A stretch of 64,000 bases of DNA from Cavia porcellus (taxonomy: Eukaryota > Chordata > Mammalia > Rodentia > Caviidae), in the NCBI RefSeq assembly GCF_034190915.1, contig NW_026947485.1, forward strand, positions 49,091,519 through 49,155,518, given 5' to 3'. The notes under the pieces are model-generated. The model was not told the origin of the DNA and ran no database searches. It saw only the letters and a program-made list of their open reading frames with translations. Both the position numbers and the translations under genes were made by a program. This document shows, piece by piece, positions 1 through 12,251 of this stretch (its first letter is position 1; the number at the start of each line of letters is the position of its first letter).

Positions 1-400
1 TCTACACCCAGACATATAATAATGAACATCCGAGAAATTGAACAAAAGAATAGAATATTAAAAGCTGTCTGAGAAAAAAGACAGATCACCTATAAAGGAA
101 AATCTATCAGAATCACCTCAGACTTCTCAGCATAAACAATAAAGTCAAGAAGAGCATGAAGTATTTCAGATCCTAAAGAAAATGATTTCCAACCTAGGCT
201 GATGTACCCTGAAAAACTGTCCTTCAAAATCGATGGAGAAATAAGATATTTCCATGACAAAGAACAGCTGAAAAACTTCATGGTCACCAAGCCAACCCAG
301 AAAAGAATACTGAAAGATAGCCTAGATACATTTAGGAAAAAATCACTAAACAAACAGGCAATTAAACAGAGCGGAAAGATAAAGAGGCAACAGCAGAAAG
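1..400 (+). pseudogene. L1 ORF1p C-terminal remnant (copy A)
   Basis: Remnant of L1 ORF1, whose product is a trimeric RNA-binding chaperone that coats L1 RNA. Only the RNA-recognition and C-terminal portion lies in the window. The best stretch (from 202) reads MYPEKLSFKIDGE then RYFHDKEQLKNF, typical of the L1 ORF1p C-terminal domain. Upstream, reading the homologous frame hits stops (for example TGA within 'gctgtctgagaaa' near 70). The C-terminus is frameshifted compared with copy D (36193-36393), so the reading runs past the usual stop. It is a pseudogene; identification by domain sequence is firm. Confidence 0.85.
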
Positions 401-405
401 ATAAC

Positions 406-3400
406 ATATCAACAACAAACTAATAGATAACAGTTCTAACCATTAATGTAAATGATCTCAATGCACCAATTAAAAGGAACAGACTGGCAGAATGGATCAA
501 GAAACAGAATCCAACCATATGCTGTCTACAAGAAACCCATCTAACCCAAAAGGATACCCACAGATGAAAAGTCAAAGGATGGAAAACAATACTTCATGCA
601 ATAGGAACCCAAAAAAAAGCAGGAGTAGCTATTCTGTTTGCAGACAATCTGAATTTCAAACCAATAATGATCAGAAGGGATAAAAAAGGATACTACATAC
701 TGGTTAGGGAACAGTTCAAGAGGAAGAGATAACTAATCTTAAATATATATGCTCCAAACTTCAGAGCACCCTGTTGTATAAAACAAGTACTAACAGAAGG
801 GAAAACCAAATTAGCAGTAACACAATTCTAACAGGAGATCTTAACACACCATTGACACCAATGGACAGATCAACCAGACAGAAAATCAGCAAAGAAATAA
901 AAGAACCTGTGAACAAATGGACTTAATACCCAACAACAACAGAATACACATTCTTCTCAGCAATACATGGGTCATTCTCTAAAATAGACCATACATTAAT
1001 TCACAGAACATATTTAAATAAATGCAAAAGGGTCGAAATTATCCCTTGCATGTTATAGGACCATAGTGCTATGAAATTAGAAATTAATGATAAAAGATAC
1101 TGCAAAAATCCCACAACACATGGAAACTGAATAACACACTCTTGAGTAATCAGTGGGTCACAGAGGAAATTAAAGAAGAAAGTAAACAATACCTACAAAC
1201 AAATAAAAACAAATACAACTTACTGGAATCTGTGGGATGCAATGAAGGCTGTCCTCAGAGTAAAATTTATTGCAGTGAGTTCCCACATTAGGAAAACAAA
1301 ACGAATATAATTAAACAACCTGATGTTACACCTCAAACATCTAGAAAAAGAAGAGAAAGTCAAATCTAAAGCCTAAAAAAGAGAATAAATTATAAAAATC
1401 AGAGCAGAAATCAATGCAATAGAAACCAAAAAAAAAAAAAAAATCAATGAATAAAAGAGTTGGTTCTTTGAAAGAGTAAATAAAATCGACAAGCCCCTAG
1501 CCAACCTTATTTTAAAAAAGGGAAGAAAAACCTCAAATTCATGCAATAAGGAGTGAAAGAGCTGAAAATACTACAGACCCTATAGAAATACAGAAGATCG
1601 TTAACACCTATTTCAAAAACCTCTACTCTCAAAGGTTTGATAACACAGAGGAAATAGACAGATTCCTAGAAGCATAAGAAGTACCAAAGCTAGGTCATGG
1701 AGATGTAAAACTACTGAATAACCCAATTTCTATTAATGAAATTGAAAGCATAATTAAATTTTACCTACAAAGAAGAGCCCAGGCCCAGACGGATTCACTG
1801 CAGAATTCTACAAGAAATACAAAGATGACCTAATGCCAACATTCCTCAAATTCTTCAATGAAATTGAAAAGGAAGCAATACTTCTTAAATCGTTCCTAAA
1901 GCAAATATTACTCTAGTACCAAAACCAGAGAAGGACCCAACTGAAAAAGAGAACTACAGACCAAATTCCCTAATGAACACAGATGCAAAAATCCTCAATA
2001 AAATATTGGCAAATAGGATGCAGCAAATCATCAAGAAGATCATATACCACAACCAAGTGGGATTCATCCCAGGCATACAGGGATGATTCAACATACATAA
2101 ATCAAAAAATGTAATCCACCATATCAATAAAGCCAAAAGTAAGAATCACATGATCATTTCTATAGATGCAGAAAAAGCCTTTGATAAGGTCCAACATTCA
2201 TTCATGATAAGAAACTTACAGAAAATTGGAATAGATAGTCTTTACCTCAATATAATTAAGGCCATCTATGACAAACCAACAGCCAATATCATACTAAATG
2301 GCCAAAAATTGAAGGCCTTTACCTTAAAATCAGGCACAAGACAAGGATGTCTCTTACCACCACTCCTTTTTAATATAGTACTGGAAATACTGGCCAGACG
2401 AATTAGACAAGAGAGAAAAATAAAAGGCATAAAGATAGGAAAAGAAGAATTTAAATTATCATTATTGCAGATGGCATGATACTCTATATAGAAGATCCCC
2501 AAAACTCCATTGACAGACTCCTAGATATGATAAATTAATTCAGTAATGTAGCTGGATACAGAATCAATACTCAGAAATCAATAGCATTTCTGTTGAACAA
2601 CAAAGTCACGGAGAAATAAGAGAGGCAACACTCTTCACACTAGCAACCAAAAACATGAAATATTTAGGAATTACTCTCACAAAGAAGTGAAAGACCTATA
2701 CAGGGAAAATTATAATACTCTGAAAAATGAAATTGAAGATGATCTCAGAAAATGGAATGACATCCCTTGCTCATGGACAGGAAGAATAAATATTGTAAAA
2801 GTGGCCATTTTCCCAAAACTTTTATACAGATTCAATGCAATCCCAATGAAAATATCATCAACATACCTCATAGAACTCGAGAAATCACTCTGAAAATTCA
2901 TCTGGAGCAAGAAGAGACCTAGAATAACAAGGACAGGTCTAAGCAGCAAAGGCAAGGCAGGAGGCATCACAATCCCTGACTTGAAGTTATGCTACGAGGC
3001 AACTGTAGTAAAATCAACATGGTACTCGAACCAAAACAGAGCCGAAGATCAGTGGAATAGATTAGAAGACATAACCACAACTATAAACACCCTCAACCAC
3101 CTAAACTTTGATAAAGGGGCCAAACATGCTCACTGGAAGAGCAACATTCTCTTTAATAAATGGTGTTGGAAAAACTGGCTCTCCATATGCCGAAAACTAA
3201 AACTAGACCCAAGCTTATCACCATATACTAAAATAAAATCTAAATGGATCCAAGATCTTAATATTAAAACAAAAACACTAAATCTATTGGAAGACAAATT
3301 GGGTAAAAACCTTGAAGACACAGGAGTAGGAAAAGAATTCATGAACTCAAACTGCACAGGAAATACTTCCCAGAGTCAATAACTGGGATCGCCTCTTATT

Positions 3401-4173
3401 AAAAAGTTTCTGCACATCAAAAGAAATCTCCAGCATAGTGAAAAGAAAACCCACAAACAGGGAAAAAAATCTTAGTGAATTGCCCCTCAAACAAAGGACT
3501 TCTGTCTAAAACATATAAAGAATTTAAAAAATCAGACCCCCAAAATTCAAAGACCCAATCCAAAAATGGGCATCTGAGATGAATAAACAATTTTCAGATG
3601 AAGAAATACAAATGGAAAATAAATACATGAAAAAATGTTCATCATCATTGGTCATTAGAGAAATGCAAATTAAAACCACACTGAGATTTCATCTCACTCC
3701 TGAAAGAATGGCCAAGATCAAGAAAACCACCAACAATAAATGCTGGAGAGGCTGTAGGGGAAAAAGGAACTCTCTTACACTGTCTATGGGAGTGTAGACT
3801 AGTACAACCATTGTGAAGGTCAGTCTGGAGATTTCTCAGAAAGCTGGGACTGGAAGCCCCATTTAACCCAGCTATTCCACTTCTAGGCATATTCCCAGAA
3901 GAACTGAAAGCATCATACCACAGTGATATATGTGCACCTATGTTTATAGCAGCACAATTTGTAATAGCCAGATCTTGGAAACAACCTAAGTGTCCATCAA
4001 CTGAGGAATGGATAAAAAAGTTGTGGTATTTTCATACAATGGGGTACTACTCAGCTATAAAGAATGATCACATTGAGATATTTATAAATAAATGGATGCA
4101 GCTTGAGACCATGCTCATAAGCAAAATAAATCAAACTCACATGTATAAATACCGAATAGTTTCCCTAGTGTAA
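406..4173 (+). pseudogene. L1 ORF2p pseudogene: endonuclease/reverse transcriptase (copy A)
   Basis: L1 ORF2 encodes an APE-type endonuclease, a reverse transcriptase and a cysteine-rich C-terminus. The endonuclease start is visible at 435-530 (NVNDLNAPIKRNR, then QETHLTQK), and the RT palm around 2150-2400 ([16 protein letters not shown]). The C-terminus ends at a TAA at 4171-4173. The initiator ATG appears as ATA at 406-408 compared with copy D. The homologous frame carries stops in the endonuclease, including one replacing the serine of the S-D-H motif near 1060. One base is missing in the FADD motif near 2470. The zinc-knuckle region near 3750 is also shifted. Dead copy. Confidence 0.92.
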
Positions 4174-5612
4174 GAAATGAGAAGAATACATAAAAGTATG
4201 TGGTAATCATGATTCCCAATCATATTGGTTTGAATCCATATAATGTTATCACTCATTAATTGCAGTGGTTTTAACCTGGGTTGTTCGATTTTAGTATCAG
4301 TGACAGTACGAATAGCTATTTTGAAGAAAACAACACTTCATAAAAGCTAGTGCTGATTTAATATCATCTTGTTTTGAAGTCCCATCAAGCTGTTGTACAC
4401 CTGTTGCCACTGGTTTTAACATGTGGTATCGTACTATATTTTACTATATGCAATAGTATAAACAAAAATTTTATAGGCAAGGAGATAATATAGAAACCAT
4501 TGTTGGTTTTCTGTTAACTGGTTCTAAATACCCTGTGATTTCTTCATTCTCTTGAATAGCTTCAGACTGTCTTGATATGCTTGATGCTATAGTATATGAA
4601 GTTATACTCAAATAATTCAAGGAAGGAGGCACTACGGTGACTACTATTATGTTAGATTATCTGGGGGTGAAACACAATGATGCTTAAATTGTTCATTTCT
4701 ACCTGTGTTGTTCTAATGCAATGTCCTCTTTTACCTCAATCCCACCCTTTTTAAAATTAATCTATTTTTTTCTTACATTTTTTTTTCAATTAAGGGAAAA
4801 CTAATTTTAAAAATAGCGGGATATATTATAGTAACTTTTTTGTTTTCCTTTTAACCTGATATGAACCCCAATATTACTCTCCATATCTTGTTCTGTCAGA
4901 TTTTACTATATTCCATTTTGTTTGATAGTATCAAATTTGAGAGTATAGGCAACCACTTTGAAGGCAATAAGATTCACTATGGTGCCCATTATGGTTTGAC
5001 TATTATCTTCTTTTGAAATCCTGTAAGGTCTCCAGTGTAGGTTTTATTGTTCTTGTTCTGTACTGTTTTGATCAGTTCTATTATACCTGATGATCTAGGC
5101 AACTTTTTTAAAATAGCAAGAGGCACAATGGTACCCATTTTTGATCACTTGATATTCTATTTTTGCATCATGTACTATGCCCATCTTTCTGTTCCAACTG
5201 ACTCTGTTTTGTTTAGTCACGTTAGGTTTTATTCTCTCCAAAAAAATAATAAGAATTATGGGAGTAAAAAATCCCAAAAAGTGTAATTGTTATTAAAAAG
5301 AGAGGAAAGGAAGGTGGTCTAAAGGATATAACTGTATGTATGTTTGAGTGTGTAGGATGGAAATCCATATTACTGAACTTTTGTTGAATCATTGATCGGC
5401 ACTGTCTGTAATCTCATTTTATGAATGTTCACATTATATGCTTTAATTTTATAATTTGGACAACTGTTTCAAAGATGACAATATGTAACCTATTAACTAG
5501 TGATATCTTACTGAATTTTTTTCTTGAAATTCTGTATTATTTGTACCCTTTTACTGCTTTGTTTTTTTATTTTATTTCCTTTCTTTTTTTCCTCTTTAAA
5601 TAAAAAAATGTA
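4174..5612 (+). repeat. L1 3' UTR made of diverged tandem modules (copy A)
   Basis: This long 3' UTR follows the ORF2 stop. It repeats a diverged module of roughly 150 bases. The clearest anchors are the 'agcggg/caataag/agcaag' cores at 4815, 4965 and 5115, exactly 150 apart. Weaker copies begin near 4311, 4473 and 4606. Each module carries a 'TTTGAAG' block, a purine-rich block and a 'TTCTGTTCTG..TTTT' block. The element ends near 5600 in TTTAAATAAAAAAATG. The same modules occur in the other L1 copies of the window. Confidence 0.75.
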
Positions 5613-8040
5613 TTTTCTAAGCAGTCAGTCCTTAACAATAATTTCATATCTCAGTTAATATATAAAACTTCTAAAATATTGGAGATCATGGAATACAATT
5701 GTACTCTATCTTACTTTGTGGCCAAGGAAAGATTTAACACAGAGACAGGGAACAGTTTCACTTTATGTAGTAAAATCAGAGATTGAATTAAAATGAACAT
5801 TTAAAGAGAAACAAACTAGCTTTTCTTTGTGACCTTGACATGACTTGTAGTGGAATGTAATATGGCATAGCATGTTATTTATAAATGGATATAATCATGA
5901 AATATTTAAAGTTTCTAGGTAGAAATTTGATTCTAAAGAAAAGTTTTGTATTATCTCATGTAGTTCTCAATTTTTTATTTTACTGCCAATTGTGACAAGT
6001 TATATTTTAGGGTAACATTTAGATTAATCATATGCATTTATATATGTTCCACATAATTAGTATCATTAAATTAGAACAGTCAAATTAAAATTATTTTCAT
6101 TTTTAACAAAGGGCTAGGATTTTCTTAATATACAGTCCTACAATCCAAACTGAATACTTTCACACAGCATTTCTTCCTCTTTAACTCTTTAATTTATCTT
6201 AATATTATCACTTTTAATTTTACAAGCCATTTGAAGCACAAAATCTGCAAAGGATTTAGGATTTAAATAAAAGAGTTTTTAACCAGCAGGGACTAGAATA
6301 TTAAAAAGTTATTAAATTGGCTTGTTGCTTTTATCAGTAAATCGTCTCATACTTTAAAAACTGTAATTTTAGATTTTAAATCATATATTTATGAGAGATT
6401 TTTGTCAAACTTTGCACAAAACAAATACAAAGACTAGTACATCTCTGAATATATTGTGGAATTTAATAATTTACATAGATGAATAAGGTGTTGTTCTGCC
6501 ATTTTCATGTTTGCAATAATAGCTCGTATAAAGGTAGTCTGTGCTTAGTATAATCCAATAAAGAAGTTAGAGTAGGTAGAGATTTTATTTGATGAATTAC
6601 AAAAGAAAAGTGTGAATTCATTTCCATATACTGCATCATAGAAATGGTTATTTAAAGATTTCAATGAAATGAATTATTTTATTATACTTTTGATAGTATG
6701 CCTTAAAAATTCTCAAAGATAAAGATGAGTATTTACTTAATATGTGAGCCTTTAAGCGTTATGATAGCCAAGAGTATATACAGCAATTACCATCATATAC
6801 TACTTTTTATCTCCTATACTCTGCTCTTCCTAGAGTGGTATTAATTTAAACAAGGATTCTGAAAACTATAACAATGAAGAGAGGGAAATTTTTATTCATT
6901 GGAAGTTGATGAATGATATCAATTTGGATGGAATTTTGAAATGAATGTCAATATTACATAAAACTATTTTGGAAGGGAGTGAAAATAGGATTTTAAAAAG
7001 CTAGATTAAATTGATATTTCTTTATCCTCTTCATGGCAATAAAAGATACCTAGAACATTAGATGAAATGGTAATTGAATGGAAGATAATGCTTTCATGAG
7101 TTTTGTGATATTTTTGTTCACGTGGGTACACACCACACACATGCATATTGCAATGTCACAGGTAAAAACACTTTGATTCCTTTATTTCTCACTATCTTTC
7201 AATACCACCCCAACTTCTTTTTTCCCTCATACTTTCTTTCCCAATCTCTGTTTGCTCAGATCAAACCTCAATGGCTGTAAGAACATGTTTTTAGTTGTAA
7301 GAACAAAGTTCAGTCACTTGGGCCCTGAGGTTTATTTATGCTAGCTTCTGTAGGCTTGCCAAATCGGGATATATACATTGCTGTCCCAGCCTGGTTCTCT
7401 TCGAATTAAATGATTTTAGGACAATTACCTTACACACAAACACTTTTCAAAGCGCTTTAGCAGAAGCAATGAATTTTAGGAGATTTATGGCTGTTTTCAC
7501 CAATGAATTAAGTGATACTAGTTTTATTATCTTGATGTGTTTAGAGAACAATTTAACATGCAGAACACTCTTATTGTTCTGAGAAAGAATATCTGGATTT
7601 CTGTCTCAAAAAACTAATGTCTATTGTGCAGATATAGTATTTTTCATTATCTATTTAAAACTATGTTTCATCTCGTACATATTTGCAATTTCAAGTCAAT
7701 ATCAGAAAATACTGAAGCACAAGGCTCCAGTTTGAATTGCAATCGGAAGACAGGTTTTTCTCTCAGCCTTTAGTATTTACCACAATCTTTCTTCCTCCTC
7801 CTCTCACCACATGTTCTGAGTCTAAGGATAATTTAAGGGCTATAATATCACAGCTCTGGAATTGCAGTAGAACACTGCCTCCTGCACATGAGAATGCACA
7901 TATGAACATGAAAGCACACATGCACAAACACACACACAACATGAAAGGGACAAAAACACTAGTTGTCACTTGCCTACTGGAAGTGTGCTATTAGGAGAGG
8001 TAAAGAAACACAAAGATTAAGTTCATGTCTTTGAGTTTAG
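5613..8040. other. AT-rich spacer, nothing identified
   Basis: About 2.4 kb of AT-rich sequence. I see no credible exon, no RNA gene and no repeat I can name. A short CA-rich patch near 7130-7150 and an 'acacaaacacacac' patch near 7925 are the only low-complexity signals. Confidence 0.5.
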
Positions 8041-8380
8041 CATGAAAAGTATCCTGGTGTAGACCTAGTATATCCCACCAAATGCTCATGTATTCAGAAG
8101 TTGGGCTTTTGGATGTTAACTGGATCATAGAAGCACTGTACTCTACTAAAGATTTGAGCGCTGAGCATGTGTACAGTTAGGAGATAAGGTCTTATCAGAA
8201 GAGGCCAGTCACTAGTTCGCGGGGGGGGGGGGAATCTTCTGCCCACGTCCTTTCTGTACAGTTTTTGCCTTGGCACCAGGTGACCATGGAGCCTGAAACC
8301 ATGAGCCAAAATTAACCTCTCCTCCTTTCAGTTGTAAATGTTGAGCATTTTGTCCCAGAAATGAGAAAGTGACTAATACA
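8041..8380 (+). mobile_element. MaLR-type solo LTR (MST/MLT1-like)
   Basis: A non-coding LTR of the mammalian MaLR group (ERVL-related). The order of blocks is typical: a 5' block with 'ccaccaaatgctcatgtatt', a middle block with 'gataaggtcttatcagaagaggcca', then 'gagccaaaattaacctctcc' and a 3' end '...gactaataca' at 8371-8380. A run of 12 G at 8221-8232 interrupts it. No internal retroviral genes are attached. The subfamily name is a memory-based match. Confidence 0.6.
8221..8232. repeat. Homopolymer G12
   Basis: Twelve consecutive G residues directly after 'ttcgc', inside the MaLR-type LTR. It is the only long G tract in the window. Confidence 0.95.
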
Positions 8381-8427
8381 AAAACATCTTAAGTATTTGC
8401 TTTTATTCAATCTTACAGCCTTAAGGC

Positions 8428-8863
8428 TGTGATAGGTAATTTTATATGTCAATGTGGCTGGGTCACAGCACTTGGATATTTGGTCCAACATTACTTTCAA
8501 AGTTTCCTGGAAGGTATTTTTGAAGGAGATTAACATTTAAATTGGTGCATTTGAATGAAGCAGATTACTCTTCATAATATGGGTGAACTAAATCCAATCA
8601 ATTGTAGAACTTAATAAAGCAAAGACTGACACACAAAGCTACTCCGGTAAAGAAAGAAAAATGAAGAAATTCTGCCAGTTAATTGTCTTTGGAGCTAAAC
8701 TCCCAAACTGCCCCAGTGTCTCCAGCTTGTTTGTCTTCCATCAGATTCTAGACTCACCAAGCCTCCACAATATGTAAGTTAAAATCAATTCTTTAAAATC
8801 CTCCCAACCCCATGTACCTACTCATACACCCTATTGGTTCTGCCTCTCTAGAGAACATACACA
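8428..8863 (+). mobile_element. ERVL-type LTR (MLT2-like)
   Basis: Starts 'tgtgataggtaattttatatg' and contains the characteristic blocks 'ggctgggtcacag', 'gagattaacatttaaat', 'ccaatcaattg' and 'ctccacaatatgta', then 'cctattggttctgcctctct' and 'gagaacata' near the 3' end. These match, from memory, the MLT2 group of ERVL LTRs. Solo LTR, no internal region. Confidence 0.6.
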
Positions 8864-9754
8864 GCCATCCTGACCAATCAAACTGAGATAATTCTTGGAT
8901 GGAGTTTCCCTGAACAACTTGCTTCTGTGTATCAGACCATGCATCAGATGAACTTTTTTCCCCCTTAGAAAATCACACTATTTTTTTGTACGGGTGAATT
9001 TTCTATTGAGCTATATTAAATGTCAACCTTTCCTCTAAAACTTACCCTAATTCCTCCAAGCAGTTATAAATTCCTTCTTTCATGCTTGTTGCACTAGTTC
9101 TATCCATATCAAGTACAGAATTTATCATGTATTAGTGTAGGTCAAAAGGTACTATATCTCTACTCCCTGAATTACAGTATAGATTTCTAATGGTAAATTA
9201 TCACACTCTTCGTACATTGCCTAGGATATCAAAAAGACTAAATGTACTTCTGTTAAATGTACACATGAATATCTGAAGTCATCTTGAATGTTTGTCAAAT
9301 CACTTAAGCCATAGCCCAATTTGAGGTTCTGATAAAAGTAACAGTTATATAAAACCTAAATAAATCATGTCAAAAGAGAAATGGCATGTTTTCCACACTT
9401 TAGTGTCGAATCTCTTTTTTAATTGTCATTTTTAGGCATGGTTTCCTTAACAATTTAAAACCTAGATTAACTGATTAAGATAGAAACTACTGAATTACCT
9501 ATATTTTCATTACAGTATAATTTTTGTGTCATGAGGACTTCTTTCTAACAATGAAATAAAAATTTTTTCAGCATTTATAAGGTAAACATTGAATAACAAA
9601 TTAACTCTTCAACATAACATGATTTTTATTACATCCATTGAATCTCATATTTATCTTTCATATTTTGAAATAAAAATCTGAAATTTGAATTTTGTGACAT
9701 ACATCTGGACTTAGGTTGTCCTTCAAAATCTTAACCACTAAAGTTCATTTTAGA
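8864..9754. other. AT-rich spacer, nothing identified
   Basis: No coding pattern or recognisable repeat. Confidence 0.45.
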
Positions 9755-10170
9755 CTATTGCCATAGTCAATTATCACAAAGGTAGTGGCTTACATTTCAA
9801 TGCATTTATCATCTTACAGTTTTAAAGTCAGAAATCTGGTGAATTTCATCATACTAAAATCAAAATGTCAGCAAGCCACATACTTTCTGGAAGCTCTAGG
9901 GAAAATTTGCTTCCTTGCTTCTTCTAGCTCCTACAGAGTTCTGAAAGCTACATTCCACACAGCATCTCGTGGACCTTGCACTTGTTATCACAGCATTTTT
10001 CTGACCACATATGAGAAATATTTCTACTTTTAATTAATTTCATTATTAACTTGAGATCATCTGGGTCATCCAGACCTTCACAGCTCAGGGTAATTAATCT
10101 TAACCACATTTGCAAAGTCCATTTTGCCATAAAAAGTAACATATTTATAGGCTTCAAAGTGAGCATTTTT
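9755..10170 (-). mobile_element. MLT1-like MaLR LTR, antisense
   Basis: Reverse-oriented MLT1-type LTR. Its plus-strand signature is 'ttatcacaaaggtagtggctta' at the left, then a 'gcttcttctagctcctacag' block, then 'atctgggtcatccag' and 'ttaaccacatttgcaaagtcc' at the right. The internal order fits an antisense MLT1. Strongly diverged. Confidence 0.6.
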
Positions 10171-10610
10171 AGAGAGGGAGGGAAATATTTTCCTGTATAT
10201 CACAGCTATATAACCGTAATCACACTTTTCAGACAAACAATAAGAGTATGTTAGAAATTAGAACTTTTGATGTATTGTCTTGGGACACAGATGTAAATTT
10301 AGACTGAAAATATAAATTTTATATGCTAAAAATAATTTGTGAGTAGTCTTAAAGTTACATGTGCTTTATCCTAAGTCGTATGAAGAAAATGAGAGAAAAA
10401 GGAAATATAATATTCATTACATTTCAAGCCCTTAATAAACAGGACTAAATCTTATATAACACAATTTTTGAGAGACTGACTTAGCAGAACTTCCTAGACA
10501 ATAATAAAATCCAAGTTACTAAAGAAAGCAATTGACATATAGCACTATCTATAGGATTTTTCAACATTTAAAAAAAAGCAATATAATTTTTAAGTTATAC
10601 TGATTATATG

Positions 10611-10612
<2 letters not shown>

Positions 10613-10648
<36 letters not shown>
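10613..10648. repeat. (GT)n microsatellite
   Basis: Nearly uninterrupted GT dinucleotide run of about 36 bases, ending 'gtatgtg'. Confidence 0.95.
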
Positions 10649-10654
<6 letters not shown>

Positions 10655-11250
10655 TTATAGTGGCCTCCAAATAATTCTTTTTTTTCCTGATCTGGCTTTC
10701 TTGCATGGTTCTTTGCTAAGAGAAAATATTCTGCTATTAAAGCAGACTATCATTTTTATAGTGTTTAGATCAATGATTCTCTAACGTTTAGTTTTTACTC
10801 CTTTTTAATATTTTAATCATATTGGGGACCACAATGAGTTTTTTAATACCAGTTATACCTATAAATAATTACAATATTTTTAACTCAACCTGCTCATTTT
10901 AAAATGTTTTACTTTATTTACAGTAACAATCAATCCATTATATGTTAGTATGAGTAACCTAATTTATGAGAACTACATTTTTCAAAACCAGATAGTATAA
11001 CAAATCAAGTACAATTGTTATGCATTTCTTGCAAACAATGAGAGGGAGTAAAAGTGAGAAAGTTGTATAGTTCCTTATATTTGTTTGGAAAATAATGTTT
11101 ATATCACAAATCCTCTAAAAGTGTCTTCAGGAGCACAGTTAGTGACCTGGTGAGCTAGTGTATAACAAGCACTGGACTCCTCGAGATGCTGCATGAAGGC
11201 AAAAACTATGTGCACAGATGAGTGGTTGGAAGGACTGCAGCAGGATACAA
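10649..11250. other. Unassigned AT-rich sequence
   Basis: No gene or repeat that I can name between the GT repeat and the 3' end of the minus-strand L1. Confidence 0.45.
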
Positions 11251-12251
11251 TTTTCTTTTTTTTTTAAACTTTCTTTTAAAGAGGATAAAACTAAACATCA
11301 CAAAATAGAACAAAGCAGATCAGAAAAGAGCATAATTAACACAGATTTCAAAGCAAGACAACAGGAGATCATCACTGGCTATCATATTTTCTCTTATTTT
11401 CTTCTAAATAATGGCCAATAACTTCACACACAATGAATTCAAACAAAAAAATAGTATTAAACTGATCAGAACAAAATGTTGAAGGCATTATACCTTCAAA
11501 AGCAGACAATAGAGATATCAAAATGGCTACCATAATGTGTCTTGTTCTTTTAAAAATAGCTGTCCATACTTTCATGTATGTTGAAATTAAACAACACAAA
11601 ACAGACTAAAATCACTCTGAACAAAGAACAATAGCATTGCTGGATTTCACAGCATGACAATACGGAATCAGCACTAGATACCATAGTGCCTCTTTTTTCT
11701 ACAAAGTAGCTGTTCATTTCATCATGCATTATATAATCAATTCTCATATACTGTTTAGGAGAAGTTCTACAAATGTAGGAGTTACTACATGTATATCTAT
11801 CCTTTCTGTATTAAAGGGAAAAACAAAACAAAATTTAAAAATTCCTAGAAAAACATGAAACTAAAAGACAAATAACTATAGCAAAGAGCCAAAAACACTG
11901 ACAATACAGGCCTTCAAAACAAGGTGGTAGGAACATAATTAGGATTGTTATTTTACATAATGATTTTCAAGAGTTCCTCAGATCACCATACAATAATAGG
12001 CACAATTGTACCAGTCCTATCAATGTTAACCATTTTGTTCCAAGAACTTGTAGCACTTTGTTCCAAGAGTTTGTAGCATAATCATCTTAGCTATCCTAAG
12101 TGTGTTTACATAATTTTAGATATTTTTTTCTTTTCCCTTCCTTTCTCTTTTTCCTCATTTTCCCTTAGATATTATTTTTCTGTAAAGCAAGTTCTTGTCC
12201 TTTCACTGTTTTTATTGAGTTATTTGGTATCTTATGTGCTCTTACCATTAC
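11251..12251 (-). repeat. L1 3' UTR (copy B)
   Basis: Antisense counterpart of the 3' UTR in copy D and at 51525-52440. Shared blocks include the reverse complement of 'tattttgaagagaatgaga', the 'gtcttgttt' blocks and a polypyrimidine stretch near 12125-12180, just 3' of the ORF2 stop. The T/A-rich end at 11251-11285 marks the 3' tail. Confidence 0.75.

Larger units (their letters stand above)
1..5612 (+). mobile_element. LINE-1 (copy A), 5' part outside the window
   Basis: A LINE-1 retrotransposon in the sense orientation. In order it shows the end of ORF1 (1 to about 400), a short spacer, a decayed ORF2 (406-4173) and a long 3' UTR (4174 to about 5612) ending in an A-rich AATAAA stretch. 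The 3' UTR is closely similar to that of the L1 at 24178-26812, so both belong to one subfamily. The window begins inside ORF1, so the 5' end and left target duplication cannot be seen. Many stops and frameshifts make it non-functional. Confidence 0.93.

Noticed and set aside
492..683. 63-codon open frame near the start of copy A
   Set aside because: Shifted frame of the L1 endonuclease; the same shifted reading occurs at 36520-36711.
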